A DNA stretch of 51,198 nt from an uncultured Clostridia bacterium (GTDB taxonomy: Bacteria; Bacillota; Clostridia; TANB77; CAG-508), in assembly GCA_934122155.1 (NCBI GenBank), contig CAKOVX010000009.1:1-51198 (forward strand). The letters run 5' to 3'. Below, piece by piece: positions 26,966 to 37,060 of the stretch. Numbering within the stretch: the first letter of the stretch is position 1; each line of letters begins with the position of its first letter. The translations under genes and the position numbers were made by a program. Below the pieces are notes generated by a model. It saw only the letters and a list, made by a program, of their open reading frames with translations, did not search any database and had not been told where the DNA came from.

Positions 26966-28237
26966 ATGAATGAAGAAAATAACAATCAAGAATTTAAAAG
27001 TGTGAGTTCCACTACAACAGAGGCTAATTACAAAGCTTTCAATGAACCCAAAAAGAAAAAGTCAAGTGGAGCAGGATTTGGTAAAGTTGTAATACTTCCT
27101 TTTGTATGTGGAATACTTGGTGCAGCTCTTACTATTGGAATTTGTGTAAATGTTCCAAGTATTAAACAGGCATTTTTAGAAAAATTAGTAATTGCAGATT
27201 CTTCTAATAAAAATAATGATTCAAACGAAAATGGCTCTACTAATATAAACACACAACTTATTTCACTTCAAGGTTATACAGATACAGCTGTTGGAGTTGC
27301 AAAAAAAGTACAACCATCAATTGTTGCTATTAGTGTAGAATATTCAGTTAACTCAATTTTTAACCGTTCTTCTACAACAGCCACTGCAAAAGGATCTGGA
27401 ATTATTATAAGTGAAGATGGATATATTTTAACAAATAATCATGTTGTAAATTCAACAAGTTCAAGTTCAAATTCATTTTATGAAATTGAAAAAGCAAATA
27501 AGGTCACTGTAAAATTATATAATGATGATACTGAATATGAGGGAACTATTGTAGGAACTGATTCTCAAACAGACTTAGCTGTTATAAAAATAAATAAAGA
27601 TGGCTTAGCTGCTGCTGAACTTGGTGACTCTAGCTCTGTACAAGTTGGTGAATTTGCTATGGCTATTGGTAGCCCTCTAGGGTTGGATAATAGTGTTACA
27701 GCCGGTATTATTAGTGCTGTTAATAGAGATGTTACAGATAGTGATGGTAATAAATATACTGCAATTCAAACAGATGCAGCTATAAACTCTGGTAACAGTG
27801 GTGGAGCATTAGTAAACAGTAAAGGTCAGGTAATTGGTGTTAACACTTTAAAACTTTCTGGTACAGGTGTTGAAGGTGTTGGTTTTGCTATTCCAATTAA
27901 TTCAACAAAGAGCATTTATGAACAACTTATTCAATATAGCAAAGTAAAAAGACCATATGTCGGAGTTGTTGGTATCGATTTAGATGAAAAAACTGCTAAA
28001 GCTAATAATTTAGTTGTTGGTATATATATAAAGACTATTGAAGATTTTTCTGCTGGTGAAAAAGCTGGCTTAAAAATTGGAGATGTTATTATTGAAGCTG
28101 ACGGAACTAAAGTTACAACAATGGATGAATTAAATGAAATTAAAAATAAGAAACAAATTGGAGATACTATAAAACTTAAAGTTTATCGTGATGGTAAAGA
28201 AAAGACAATAACTGTTACACTTCAAGAACAACCATAA
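26966..28237 (+). CDS. htrA: HtrA/DegP-type membrane serine protease
   Basis: Envelope quality-control protease. A cytoplasmic N-terminus with a lysine cluster, a membrane segment (about 33-55), a trypsin-like domain with catalytic His in TNNHVV, Asp in TDLAVI and Ser in NSGNSGGAL, and one C-terminal PDZ domain (about 325-423). Start at ATG 26966 with TTGGAGGTAG upstream; a TTG at 26951 overlaps that site. Own terminator follows. Confidence 0.95.
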   Translation: MNEENNNQEFKSVSSTTTEANYKAFNEPKKKKSSGAGFGKVVILPFVCGILGAALTIGICVNVPSIKQAFLEKLVIADSSNKNNDSNENGSTNINTQLISLQGYTDTAVGVAKKVQPSIVAISVEYSVNSIFNRSSTTATAKGSGIIISEDGYILTNNHVVNSTSSSSNSFYEIEKANKVTVKLYNDDTEYEGTIVGTDSQTDLAVIKINKDGLAAAELGDSSSVQVGEFAMAIGSPLGLDNSVTAGIISAVNRDVTDSDGNKYTAIQTDAAINSGNSGGALVNSKGQVIGVNTLKLSGTGVEGVGFAIPINSTKSIYEQLIQYSKVKRPYVGVVGIDLDEKTAKANNLVVGIYIKTIEDFSAGEKAGLKIGDVIIEADGTKVTTMDELNEIKNKKQIGDTIKLKVYRDGKEKTITVTLQEQP

Positions 28238-28255
28238 TGTTTAATAATATTAATA

Positions 28256-28286
28256 CAAAAAGCAGCTGATATCAGCTGTTTTTTTG
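28256..28286 (+). terminator. Terminator of htrA
   Basis: The palindrome CAGCTGATATCAGCTG (28263-28278) with A-rich 5' flank and T-run 3' flank. Confidence 0.88.
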
Positions 28287-28440
28287 TGTTATATATAATT
28301 ATATTAAAGTCAATAGCTAAATTTAAAAGAAAACTAAAGAAAATTCGAGAAATAATGAGAAAAATGGTGGTATTTTCATTTTTTAGCATTGACATATTTA
28401 CATAATTAACTCAATTTTGGTATTTGCAGGTATAAGTTAT

Positions 28441-28469
28441 TTGAAATTGTACACACTATGTAGTATAAT
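28441..28469 (+). promoter_or_regulatory. Promoter of M23 peptidase gene
   Basis: TTGAAA (28441-28446), 17 bases, TATAAT (28464-28469), some 40 nt before the GTG start. Confidence 0.78.
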
Positions 28470-28509
28470 TAAAGATGTCGCGCATCTCAAAATGTGCATT
28501 TAAAGGAGT

Positions 28510-29466
28510 GTGAAGTTTATTTTAAACAAGCAAATTAAATACTATACAAAAGAAGGATTTAAACTAGTTAATTTAGTAGCAATTGCTTTGTTTATTATTA
28601 TAGCTGTAATTTTTATGAAATACAAACTAGTATGTAGTGTAAGTATTTCAGGTGAACATATTGGATATGTTCAAAACAAAGAATTAATCGAAAAACAAGT
28701 AAGTGACATGTTAGCTTTAGAGGGAACTAACAATATTGCATATGTAGATTGTGCTGTTCCTGAATATAGCTTAACTTTTGTTAATAATAATACCGAGGTA
28801 AATGATGATTATGTCATTGCCAAAATTGAAGAAAATGCAAAAATAACATATAAATATTATGCTGTAACTTTAAACGGTGAACAAAAATCAGTTGTAGATT
28901 CATTAGAAGAGGCCGAAAATTTAGTTGCAGATATGAAAGAAAAGTATGAAGATATAAAATTTACAATTGGTATAAATGAGCTATATACTCAAGATTCAAA
29001 TGAGTATAAAACGGTTGACATCAAAGTAGCTTCAAAAGCTGTTAATACAGAGCTTAAAAAAATTGATGATGCTTCTGTAAATGGTGTTTATTTAGCTCAA
29101 AAACCAATTTCAGGTATTATTACTTCACGTTTTGGTAGTAGAGAAAGTATACGTAGTTACCCTCATAATGGTTTAGATATTGCCGCACCTTATGGTACAA
29201 AAATTAAAGCTGCTTGTGATGGTAAAGTAACCTTTTCAGGTGATAATGGAAGCTATGGTAACTTAATTATTGTTGATTGTGGTAATGGTGTACAAATTTA
29301 TTATGGTCATTGTAGTAAATTATATTCAAAGGTTGGAGACACTGTTAAAGCTGGCGACGTAATTGCTGCTGTTGGTTCAACTGGTAACTCAACTGGTAAC
29401 CACTTACATTTTGAGATTAAAGTTAATGGGGTTAGTGTAAACCCACAAAATTATATTTATAATTAG
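28510..29466 (+). CDS. Membrane-anchored M23 metallopeptidase
   Basis: GTG start at 28510 three bases after AAAGGAG. One membrane segment (about 19-37), a long N-terminal extracellular domain with repeated alpha/beta text, then a LytM/M23 domain (about 195-318) with zinc ligands in PHNGLDIA and NHLHFEI. The layout (anchor, domain, M23) resembles SpoIIQ-type and general cell-wall endopeptidases. No partner such as spoIIIAH is nearby, so a sporulation role is only possible. Confidence 0.88.
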   Translation: MKFILNKQIKYYTKEGFKLVNLVAIALFIIIAVIFMKYKLVCSVSISGEHIGYVQNKELIEKQVSDMLALEGTNNIAYVDCAVPEYSLTFVNNNTEVNDDYVIAKIEENAKITYKYYAVTLNGEQKSVVDSLEEAENLVADMKEKYEDIKFTIGINELYTQDSNEYKTVDIKVASKAVNTELKKIDDASVNGVYLAQKPISGIITSRFGSRESIRSYPHNGLDIAAPYGTKIKAACDGKVTFSGDNGSYGNLIIVDCGNGVQIYYGHCSKLYSKVGDTVKAGDVIAAVGSTGNSTGNHLHFEIKVNGVSVNPQNYIYN

Positions 29467-29468
29467 AA

Positions 29469-29508
29469 AATATAGCCAACATTAAACAACTGTTGGCTAT
29501 ATTATTTT
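29469..29508 (+). terminator. Terminator of M23 gene
   Basis: AATATAGCCAAC and GTTGGCTATATT pair around an 11-base loop and are followed by ATTTT. Confidence 0.85.
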
Positions 29509-29596
29509 AAGTATTAATAAACTATTAATATTTCTTTTGCAAACTTGTCACTTTAAATTCACACAAAGGACAAATTATATTGGTATATTATATGTG

Positions 29597-29628
29597 TAGT
29601 CAATAATTAGTTACTCCGTTATTGACTA
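29597..29628. other. Isolated perfect hairpin between convergent genes
   Basis: TAGTCAATAA and TTATTGACTA (10 bp) around a 12-base loop. No T-run follows in either direction, so it is not an obvious terminator. Confidence 0.5.
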
Positions 29629-29659
29629 TAGATTAGTAAAACATCCCCTTTTATTTTCA

Positions 29660-29687
29660 AAAGTAGCCATATGAGAATGGCTACTTT
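29660..29687 (-). terminator. Terminator of the DUF2207 gene
   Basis: AAAGTAGCCAT and ATGGCTACTTT around a 6-base loop, T-rich after the stem. The unshifted stop codon of the DUF2207 gene (29686-29688) would lie inside the stem, while the shifted stop (29711) is 24 bases clear of it. Confidence 0.88.
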
Positions 29688-29710
29688 ATTTTTTATATTT
29701 ATTTAACGGC

Positions 29711-31629
29711 TTATCTTCCGCCCATTCCGGCCACCGCCGCCTCCGGCCGCCGCCACCACCAGAGAAGCCTCCTCCAAAGCCTCCTCCTGATGAAAAGTTA
29801 CTTCCGTCATATCCACTTCTAGCAGCTTCTGCACTCATACCTCCCATGTATACTTTGTTTACTGAGGTATTAAATGTATTTAAAAATGATGTATTTAATG
29901 AGCTGTGATATAACATATGCATATATGCATATTCATACCCGTCTAAATTCTGTAATTCTGGATATTTAATTTTTAGTTGTTTTAATACTTTGTCTGCAAT
30001 TCCAAATGCTGTTGCAAATACTAAATATTTTTCCCAAAGTTTTAAATCTGGTACTTCCTTTTCATTTAATAAAGAAAAGTCTTCCATATATTTTTTTAGT
30101 CCTACCCACTTTGCTTTTTCTTCTAGTCCTTTGTCTGTTAAATTATTCTTTTTGTTGCGCATAACAAAATGTACAATGGCATTTGCTATCATAAGTATTG
30201 CTGGTATTGGCATAATTCCTATAATAGGAATTCCAAATCCTAAATACCAACTTGCTGTCACAGTATGCTTAGTTGCTTCTTTTTCTATCTCTTTTGAGTA
30301 ATTTCCTCTAGATATTTGATTTTCTTTTACTTTTTCTTCTATTGAATTAACTTTGTTCATAAAAGTTTCACAATGCTTTTTAGCATAATTTTCAAATTCT
30401 TTCATAGTAAATGATGTTCTTTCTGTTGAAACATTATTTAGTATTTCATAAACCACTTGTTCATCTTTTGTTAAAGCTGAAACTTCACCCTTATAATCTA
30501 AAATATTTATTCTAACTTGTGGTTTTGATGATGTATTATCTTCTGAAAATGCTATATATTTTTTTAGTGATAATTGTAGTAATGTTGCAGATAAGATTTT
30601 TGATATATTACTAGAAAATTTTCCATTTTTGAAATAATATAAATATGCTGCATCACCTGCTGATGCCTCTTTATTTGGAATTTCTCTAAAATAGTCTATT
30701 TCAGGCATTTTTTTCTTTTCTATTTTACTTGCTTTAATTCCATTTTTGATTAGCTTGTATATTAAAAATACGCTTAGTCCAGCTGTTACTATAACATAAA
30801 CTATACCAATTATTCTCTCAATGCGTTCTTCCTCTTCTTTTCTTTGTATATATTCTTCTCTTTCTCTATTTGCCTGGTCTGCCCATTTTTGTTCTTCTGA
30901 TAATATAGAGTCAAGCTTAGCTTTATCAGTTATTTTGTTTTTTGTAAATATGTTCTCTAAAGTAACTACTCTAGCCTCTACCATTGTTTCTGTATCTAAA
31001 TAGTCTACTTCTAAATATATGCTATCTGAATTTACTGTAATATTACCATTATATGGACCATGTGCCCATCCTCTTATGTTGTTTTTTTCTGATACTGCTT
31101 TAGGCAATTTAATTGTTGCAGTTAATTTAGTTACTGGTATTTCATTATCAGTGCCCACAAGTTGCCAATATAGCTCAGAACAGTCTGTATACGTTTTCAC
31201 GGCATCCACTACTTTATATTTAACTTGATAGTTTCTTGTTTCTGTTCCGTCTACTGAAACTCCCCAAGCAATTTCAAATTTGTTACCAATAATAGGTAAG
31301 CCATAATAGCAATTCTTAGTAACATGATACATCTCTTCATTGATTTCAGTTAATTTTTGTCTGTTACCAGAATCAACTCTATATACTTCTACATTTGTTA
31401 TTTCTTTAAACTTAGAACTATCTAAGTAAAAATCTTTAAACATTGTATTAGTGTCTGTAATTCTAGCATTCCAGTTTTCTGTTACATCCATACTTCCATC
31501 TTCATTTAATTGAATTTGAAAGTCTAGTTTATTTAACTTGATGCTTCCTGCTTGTACTTGATTAGTTATCAGAATAATTCCTATAAACATTACTAACATA
31601 AGTAATATTCTAACTAAACTTTTTTTCAT
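29711..31629 (-). CDS. DUF2207 membrane protein, two +1 frameshifts in Gly-rich tail
   Basis: Signal peptide (1-27), a secreted DUF2207 domain (about 33-240), one membrane segment near 275, a cytoplasmic region, two more membrane segments (about 450-490) and a Gly/Ser-rich C-terminus, the usual DUF2207 layout; function unknown. In the starting frame the tail turns from poly-Gly to RRRRWPEWAEDKPLNKYKK and stops at 29686 inside the terminator. Skipping the C of CGG at 29745 and again at 29729 keeps the glycine run going and ends GMGGR at 29711 (638 residues), the tail expected for the family. Neither zero nor one shift gives a Gly-rich end. Confidence 0.82.
29726..29729 (-). other. Second CGGA +1 site in DUF2207 tail
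   Basis: In the frame entered at 29744 the sixth codon is CGG (C at 29729). Skipping C gives GGA ATG GGC GGA AGA TAA. Confidence 0.72.
29742..29745 (-). other. First CGGA +1 site in DUF2207 tail
   Basis: Codon 629 in the starting frame is CGG (C at 29745) after five Gly codons. GGA GGC GGC GGT GGC follows in the shifted frame. Confidence 0.75.
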
Positions 31630-31696
31630 TATTTGCTTCTTCCCCTTTCAAATATTTGATGTCTATATTTTATACAATAAGTTTATAAAAAGTCAA

Positions 31697-31725
31697 CAAA
31701 ACCTCTCTATTTTTTGAGAGGTTTT
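31697..31725 (-). terminator. Terminator of the P-type ATPase gene
   Basis: AAAACCTCTC and GAGAGGTTTT around an 8-base loop, directly after the ATPase stop, T-rich on the minus strand. Confidence 0.82.
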
Positions 31726-31729
31726 ATTT

Positions 31730-34393
31730 TTATACATTTTTGTGTCCTATTGGTATTATCTTTTTTTCAAATCCTATTTCAAATTTATTAAATGCTTTTT
31801 GTATTTCCATTATTACTAATGGCAATATTGATATTCCAAATGTATATAGCCATTGTATTTGTGTTAATGGTACGAGTTTAAATACTTCTGCTACTGACGG
31901 AATTACAACCACAACAACTTGTAATATAGCTCCTAAAATAAATGCTCCCATTAGGTATTTATTTTCAAATAGTCCAATTTTAAATATAGACTCATCACTT
32001 TTTATATTAAAGCTATGAATTAACTCTAATAGTCCTAAACTTACAAAAGCCATTGTCCTTGCAACTTCTATGCCATATAAATAATTGCCTAAACTAAATG
32101 CAACTAATGTTAAAACGCCGAGCATTGCACCTTCTGAAATTATTTTTTGCCATAATCCATCCGCAAAAATTCCTTTTTTGTTATCTCTTGGCTTTTTATC
32201 CATAATATCCGCTTCTGGTTTTTCTAAGCCTAATGCAATTGCTGGAAGTGAATCAGTTACTAAATTTATCCACAATAGTTGAATAGCTAAAAGTGGAGAT
32301 TTTAAACCTAATAAAAGTCCTAAAAATATAGTTACAATTTCACCAATATTTGTCGCAATTAAAAAATGTACTGCTTTTTTTATATTATCAAATATATTTC
32401 TTCCTTGTTTAACAGCCTCAACAATTGTAACAAAATTATCGTCTGTCAAAACCATGTCTGCTGCATTTTTTGCCACATCTGTGCCGTTTTTTCCCATTGC
32501 AATTCCAATATCGGCATTTTTCAATGCTGGTGCGTCATTTACTCCATCTCCTGTCATTGCAACTACCGCACCTGTTGACTGATATGCTTTAACTATTCTA
32601 ACTTTGTGTTCTGGTGTCACTCTTGCAAAGACAGAATAATTCATAATGTTTCTTTGTAATATGCTTTGCGGTATTTTATCTAGTTCTTCACCTGTAATTG
32701 CTAAATCACTACCTCTTAGTATTCCCAAATCTTTTGCAATTGCTTTTGCTGTTATTATGTGGTCTCCTGTAATCATTACAGTTTTTATTCCCGCTTTTTT
32801 ACAAGTTGCAACAGCTTCTTTCACACCTTCTCTTGGTGGATCTATCATTCCTATTAGGCCAATAAAAATCAGGTTCTTTTCCACCGTTTCTGTATTTATT
32901 TTGTTTGGTAAACTTGGTATATCTAAATATGCTATTGCCAACACTCTTAAAGCTTCATCTGCCATTTTATTATTTTGATTTTCTATTAGTTTTGTTTTTG
33001 AATAATCTAATGTGGTTACATTTCCATTGTCATATACTTTGTTACACATTTTTAACAATACATCTGGCGCGCCTTTTGTTATAACTCTATATCCATTTGG
33101 CATTTTATGAATTGTTGTCATCATTTTTCTACTTGAATCAAATGGAATGTCTTTTACACGCTTCATTATATTATATAACTCATTTTTGTTTTGCCCCTCA
33201 TCTAAAGCTTTGCTGACAATTGCTTTTTCAGTAGGTTCTCCTGTTAGTTCTATTTTTCCATTTTCTCTTGATATTTCCACATCTGTGCACATTGTAGCCA
33301 TACCCATTAGCCATTTTATGTACTCTTTATCATTAGTTTCTCCATTTATATTTGCTATTTTAGTAACTTGCATTTTATTTTGTGTTAAAGTTCCTGTTTT
33401 GTCTGAACATATAACACTACTACTACCCAAAGTTTCAACTGCTGGTAGTTTTCTAATTATACTATTTTTCCTCGCCATTTTTGTTACACCAATTGATAAC
33501 ATAATTGTTACTATTGCAGGTAACCCTTCTGGTATTGCTGCTACTGCTAATCCTACTGATGTCATAAACATCTCTATTGGCTCAATTTTCTTTAAAAGTC
33601 CAATTACAAATATCAATAAACAAATTCCTAAACATGCAATTCCTAAAGACTTTCCTACATCTCCTAATTTCTTTTGAATTGGTGTTTCAGGTGCTTCATT
33701 TGTAATAATCATTTTTGCAATTTTACCTACTTTTGTATTCATTCCCGTTTCTGTTACAATTGCCTCTCCATGTCCATTAACTACTATTGTAGTTGAAAAT
33801 GCCATATTCACCATGTCTCCTAAAGCTGTTTTTTCTTTTAGCATACAATTGGCGTCTTTTAAAACTGGAACCGTTTCACCTGTTAAACTGGACTCTTCTA
33901 TTTTTAAGTTAGAACTTGAAATTAATCTACAATCTGCTGGAACATAATTTCCCGCTTCTAGTAATACAATATCCCCTGGAACTATTTGCTCACTTTTTAT
34001 TGTAGATATTTTGCCATTTCTTTTCACTTTACAAGTTGGTGCAGTCATTTTTTTAAGCGCTTCTAATGACTTTTCTGCCTTTGCTTCTTGTACTAATCCC
34101 ATAATGGCATTAAATACTACTATTGCTATTATTATAATTGAATCAAAATAATCATTACTTCCTTCTAATTTTGCTACTACTGCTGAAATAATTGAAGCAA
34201 TTATTAATATAATTATCATAAAATCATTAAATTGCTTTATGAATTTTATAACTATACTCTCTTTCTTCTTTTCTTCTAGCTTATTCAGTCCAAACTTGTT
34301 TTGTTTGTCCTCTACCTGCTTTTCATTTAAACCAAACTCAATGTTAGTTTGCATTTGTTTTTCTACTTCTTTTGTAGATAATGTGTACCACAT
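31730..34393 (-). CDS. Calcium-type P-type ATPase
   Basis: P2A cation pump of 887 residues. Cation ATPase N-terminus, actuator loop with SSLTGET, M4 with AAIPEGLPA, phosphorylation motif CSDKTGTLTQNKM, nucleotide-binding K-G-A-P-D, the VMITGDH and MTGDGVNDAPALKNADIG hinge, and a C-terminal transport domain with LLWINLVTDSLPAIALG. P-E-G-L in M4 and N-x-x-T-D in M6 fit calcium. AAAGGAGGATAATT precedes the ATG. Monocistronic, with its own terminator. Confidence 0.95.
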   Translation of the reverse strand: MWYTLSTKEVEKQMQTNIEFGLNEKQVEDKQNKFGLNKLEEKKKESIVIKFIKQFNDFMIIILIIASIISAVVAKLEGSNDYFDSIIIIAIVVFNAIMGLVQEAKAEKSLEALKKMTAPTCKVKRNGKISTIKSEQIVPGDIVLLEAGNYVPADCRLISSSNLKIEESSLTGETVPVLKDANCMLKEKTALGDMVNMAFSTTIVVNGHGEAIVTETGMNTKVGKIAKMIITNEAPETPIQKKLGDVGKSLGIACLGICLLIFVIGLLKKIEPIEMFMTSVGLAVAAIPEGLPAIVTIMLSIGVTKMARKNSIIRKLPAVETLGSSSVICSDKTGTLTQNKMQVTKIANINGETNDKEYIKWLMGMATMCTDVEISRENGKIELTGEPTEKAIVSKALDEGQNKNELYNIMKRVKDIPFDSSRKMMTTIHKMPNGYRVITKGAPDVLLKMCNKVYDNGNVTTLDYSKTKLIENQNNKMADEALRVLAIAYLDIPSLPNKINTETVEKNLIFIGLIGMIDPPREGVKEAVATCKKAGIKTVMITGDHIITAKAIAKDLGILRGSDLAITGEELDKIPQSILQRNIMNYSVFARVTPEHKVRIVKAYQSTGAVVAMTGDGVNDAPALKNADIGIAMGKNGTDVAKNAADMVLTDDNFVTIVEAVKQGRNIFDNIKKAVHFLIATNIGEIVTIFLGLLLGLKSPLLAIQLLWINLVTDSLPAIALGLEKPEADIMDKKPRDNKKGIFADGLWQKIISEGAMLGVLTLVAFSLGNYLYGIEVARTMAFVSLGLLELIHSFNIKSDESIFKIGLFENKYLMGAFILGAILQVVVVVIPSVAEVFKLVPLTQIQWLYTFGISILPLVIMEIQKAFNKFEIGFEKKIIPIGHKNV

Positions 34394-34451
34394 AATTATC
34401 CTCCTTTGTTTTAAGTTAGTTAATTATATGATGCTTGTACTATGTTTATGT

Positions 34452-34490
34452 ACAAAAAAATGTAAATACTTTTGTATTTACATTTTTTCT
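34452..34490 (-). terminator. Terminator of the acyltransferase-fold gene
   Basis: AAAAAATGTAAATAC and GTATTTACATTTTTT form a 15-bp stem with a 4-base loop after the stop at 34497. Confidence 0.85.
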
Positions 34491-34496
34491 ATAATT

Positions 34497-35348
34497 TTAT
34501 TTGCAGTCTTCTACTTTTTCTATATTTTCTTCTAACAATTCTGGCTTTTTTAGATATTTGTTAAATAATTTTACAGAATTTGCAAAATAGTATCCATCAC
34601 AAATTCTTTCGTCACATACAAATGCAAGTGATATACATTTTTCTTCCTTAAAATTGTCATCATCATATATATAACTTTTTTTCTTTTTACCCATTGCTAA
34701 AAATATTCCTGTTGTTCCAAAGTCATATAAATGGTGATATATTGCATCAATTCCAAGTGATGCAACATTTGTTAAAAATGCACTTGTGTGGAATGGGCTT
34801 GCTTTTATAACAGCCTTAGGTAACATTCCATGCTTATCTAAAAACATTATAGTGCTTATAGCAAATTTTAAAAGAAAGTTTGGTATTATTGATAATGTTG
34901 TAGCTAATATATCTGTTTCATTATCTTTTTCAACATTTTTATTTTCGCTAATAACGTTTCCTAGTTTTTCTTTTATTTCGAAAATGTTTTCTTTACCTGT
35001 AAATGGTAATTTTATTGTAGTTTCTATTCCATCATCAGTCAAATTCTTTTTTATAGCTAGAGAAATTAGTATTTCATTTCTAGCAAAAGTTCTTCCATTC
35101 ATAACAAATCTATTAAGCCTTGGTCTTTGTGCCATAAGCCTTACTAATGCTGAATATACTATGTCCATATATGAAATTTTAATGTTTTCTTCAGCCTTTT
35201 TATCTATATAATTATCAATTTCTTTTATAGGCATATCATAAGTATAATAAACCTGTGAATCACTTCTTGTTCGCATTACTTGCGGAATAATCTTAAAAAA
35301 TGGCGGAATATCCCTTAACTTTCTTCCGTCTGATCTGTATCCAAACAT
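34497..35348 (-). CDS. 2-oxoacid dehydrogenase acyltransferase-fold protein (CAT-like)
   Basis: Shares the chloramphenicol-acetyltransferase/E2 catalytic fold: an N-terminal strand with the R-P-R-L-N-R-F segment, P-F-H-T-S-A-F-L-T-N in the middle, and a C-terminal DERICDGYYFA. In true E2 enzymes this last motif is H-R-x-x-D-G with a catalytic His; here Asp-Glu stands in that place, so ordinary acyl transfer is doubtful. No lipoyl domain is present. ATG 35348 has GGGAGG six bases upstream. Stand-alone gene, divergent from the MurE-type ligase. Substrate unknown. Confidence 0.75.
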   Translation of the reverse strand: MFGYRSDGRKLRDIPPFFKIIPQVMRTRSDSQVYYTYDMPIKEIDNYIDKKAEENIKISYMDIVYSALVRLMAQRPRLNRFVMNGRTFARNEILISLAIKKNLTDDGIETTIKLPFTGKENIFEIKEKLGNVISENKNVEKDNETDILATTLSIIPNFLLKFAISTIMFLDKHGMLPKAVIKASPFHTSAFLTNVASLGIDAIYHHLYDFGTTGIFLAMGKKKKSYIYDDDNFKEEKCISLAFVCDERICDGYYFANSVKLFNKYLKKPELLEENIEKVEDCK

Positions 35349-35436
35349 AAACATCCTCCCTATTTTCATTATTATATAATGTATTTAGACAAATTTCAAC
35401 AAAAATTTTTGCTATACTTTTGTATTTATATTTGTA

Positions 35437-35465
35437 TTGCATTTTGTTATATTTTGATATAAAAT
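35437..35465 (+). promoter_or_regulatory. Promoter of the MurE-type ligase gene
   Basis: TTGCAT (35437-35442), 17 bases, TAAAAT (35460-35465), about 30 nt before the ATG. Confidence 0.65.
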
Positions 35466-35495
35466 ATTATCAAATTTATATAACTAGGAGCTTTT

Positions 35496-37016
35496 ATGAA
35501 ACGTTATTTATTAAAAGATTATATTGATATTTTAAAAAAAGAAAATTTAATAGAAGATATTTGTTTATGCGATAGTATATTAAACACTTCAATTGAAAAG
35601 CTAGAACATAATTCAAAGGAAGTTGCTAATAACACTTTATATATTTGTAAAGGTCTAAACTACAAGCCTGAATACTTAAATGAAGCAATTGTAAAAGGTG
35701 CTACTGCATATATTGCAGAACTTGAAAATGTAACAGACCCAGATTTTCCGCATATTGTTGTAAATGATATAAGAAAAGCTTTAGCTACTGTTTCTTGTAT
35801 GTATTATGATTTTCCAGCTGATAAAATAAATATGATTGGTATTACTGGTACAAAAGGAAAATCAACAACTGCTTATTACATAAAAAGCATTTTAGATGAT
35901 TATATGAAAGAACATAACTTACCAGATACTGCAATTGTTTCTTCAATTGATACTTATGATGGTAAAGAATGTAAAGAGTCATTAATTACCAGTCCTGAAT
36001 CTATTGATTTACAAGAACATATTGCAAATGCTGTTGATTGCAAAATGCAAAATCTAGTTATGGAAGTTAGTAGTCAAGCATTAAAATTAGACAGAGTTCA
36101 TGATGTTTTATACAAGGTTGGTGTATTTTTAAATATTTCCGAAGATCATATTAGTACAATTGAGCACCCTAATTTTGAAGACTATTTTGCTTCTAAATTA
36201 AAGTTTTTCAGCCAAGTTGAAAACGCTTGTGTAAACTTAGACTCTGACTATATTGACCGTATTTTAGAAAATGCTCAAAAATCAAAAAAAATCATTACAT
36301 TTAGCACAAAAAATGAAAAAGCTGATATATTTGCTTACGATATTAAAAAATTAACTCACACATCAATTTCTTTTAGAGTTAAAACCGCTAAATTTGATGA
36401 AGAGATATTACTAACAATGCCAGGATTATTTAATGTAGAAAATGCCTTAGCTGCAATTGCTACTGCAATGGTTTTGGACATTCCATTTAAAAACATTTAC
36501 AATGGCTTAAAAATTGCTAGAGCTAGTGGTAGAATGGAAGCACATGTTAGTAAAGATGGAAATATTATTGTTATTGTAGATTATGCTCATAATAAGTTAA
36601 GTTTTCAAAAATTATATGAGTCTACTAAACAAGAATATCCTGATAAAAATATAATCACAGTATTTGGTTGCCCTGGCGGAAAAGCTCAGCTTCGTAGAAG
36701 AGATTTGGGTACACTTTCTGGTATTCATTCAAAGGTTAGTTATTTAACTGCTGAAGATCCTGGTCCAGAGGAAACTGTTGATATTTGCAAAGAAATTGCT
36801 GAGTATGTTGCTAAAGAACATGGAGATTATAAAATTATTGAGGATCGTGGGGAAGCTATAAAAGAAGCAATTTTAGATAATCCTAATAGTGTTGTTTTAA
36901 TTACTGGAAAGGGTAATGAAACAAGACAAAAATATGGAAAAAAATATTTACCTTGTTTGACAGATACTCAATATGCATTAGAAGCATTAGAAGAATATAA
37001 TAAAAAAATAGGATAA
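35496..37016 (+). CDS. MurE-type Mur ligase
   Basis: ATP-dependent amino-acid ligase of the MurE family: GITGTKGKSTTAYY (P-loop), LVMEVSSQALKLDRV, FLNISEDHIS, and the C-terminal ligase region with VDYAHN, TVFGCPGG and LITGKGNE. Position of the substrate loop that reads DNPR in diaminopimelate-adding enzymes reads AEDPGPEE here, so the added amino acid cannot be deduced and may not be diaminopimelate. Monocistronic. Confidence 0.88.
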   Translation: MKRYLLKDYIDILKKENLIEDICLCDSILNTSIEKLEHNSKEVANNTLYICKGLNYKPEYLNEAIVKGATAYIAELENVTDPDFPHIVVNDIRKALATVSCMYYDFPADKINMIGITGTKGKSTTAYYIKSILDDYMKEHNLPDTAIVSSIDTYDGKECKESLITSPESIDLQEHIANAVDCKMQNLVMEVSSQALKLDRVHDVLYKVGVFLNISEDHISTIEHPNFEDYFASKLKFFSQVENACVNLDSDYIDRILENAQKSKKIITFSTKNEKADIFAYDIKKLTHTSISFRVKTAKFDEEILLTMPGLFNVENALAAIATAMVLDIPFKNIYNGLKIARASGRMEAHVSKDGNIIVIVDYAHNKLSFQKLYESTKQEYPDKNIITVFGCPGGKAQLRRRDLGTLSGIHSKVSYLTAEDPGPEETVDICKEIAEYVAKEHGDYKIIEDRGEAIKEAILDNPNSVVLITGKGNETRQKYGKKYLPCLTDTQYALEALEEYNKKIG

Positions 37017-37021
37017 TACCT

Positions 37022-37047
37022 AAAAAAAGAATGTCATTTAAATGACA
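37022..37047. terminator. Bidirectional terminator between ligase gene and smc
   Basis: Palindromic GAATGTCATTTAAATGACATTC flanked by A-run and T-run, serving both convergent genes. Confidence 0.92.
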
Positions 37048-37060
37048 TTCTTTTTTTGTT

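Noticed and set aside
33147..33677. Long plus-strand ORF opposite the P-type ATPase
   Set aside because: Antisense shadow; the minus-strand gene has all family motifs.
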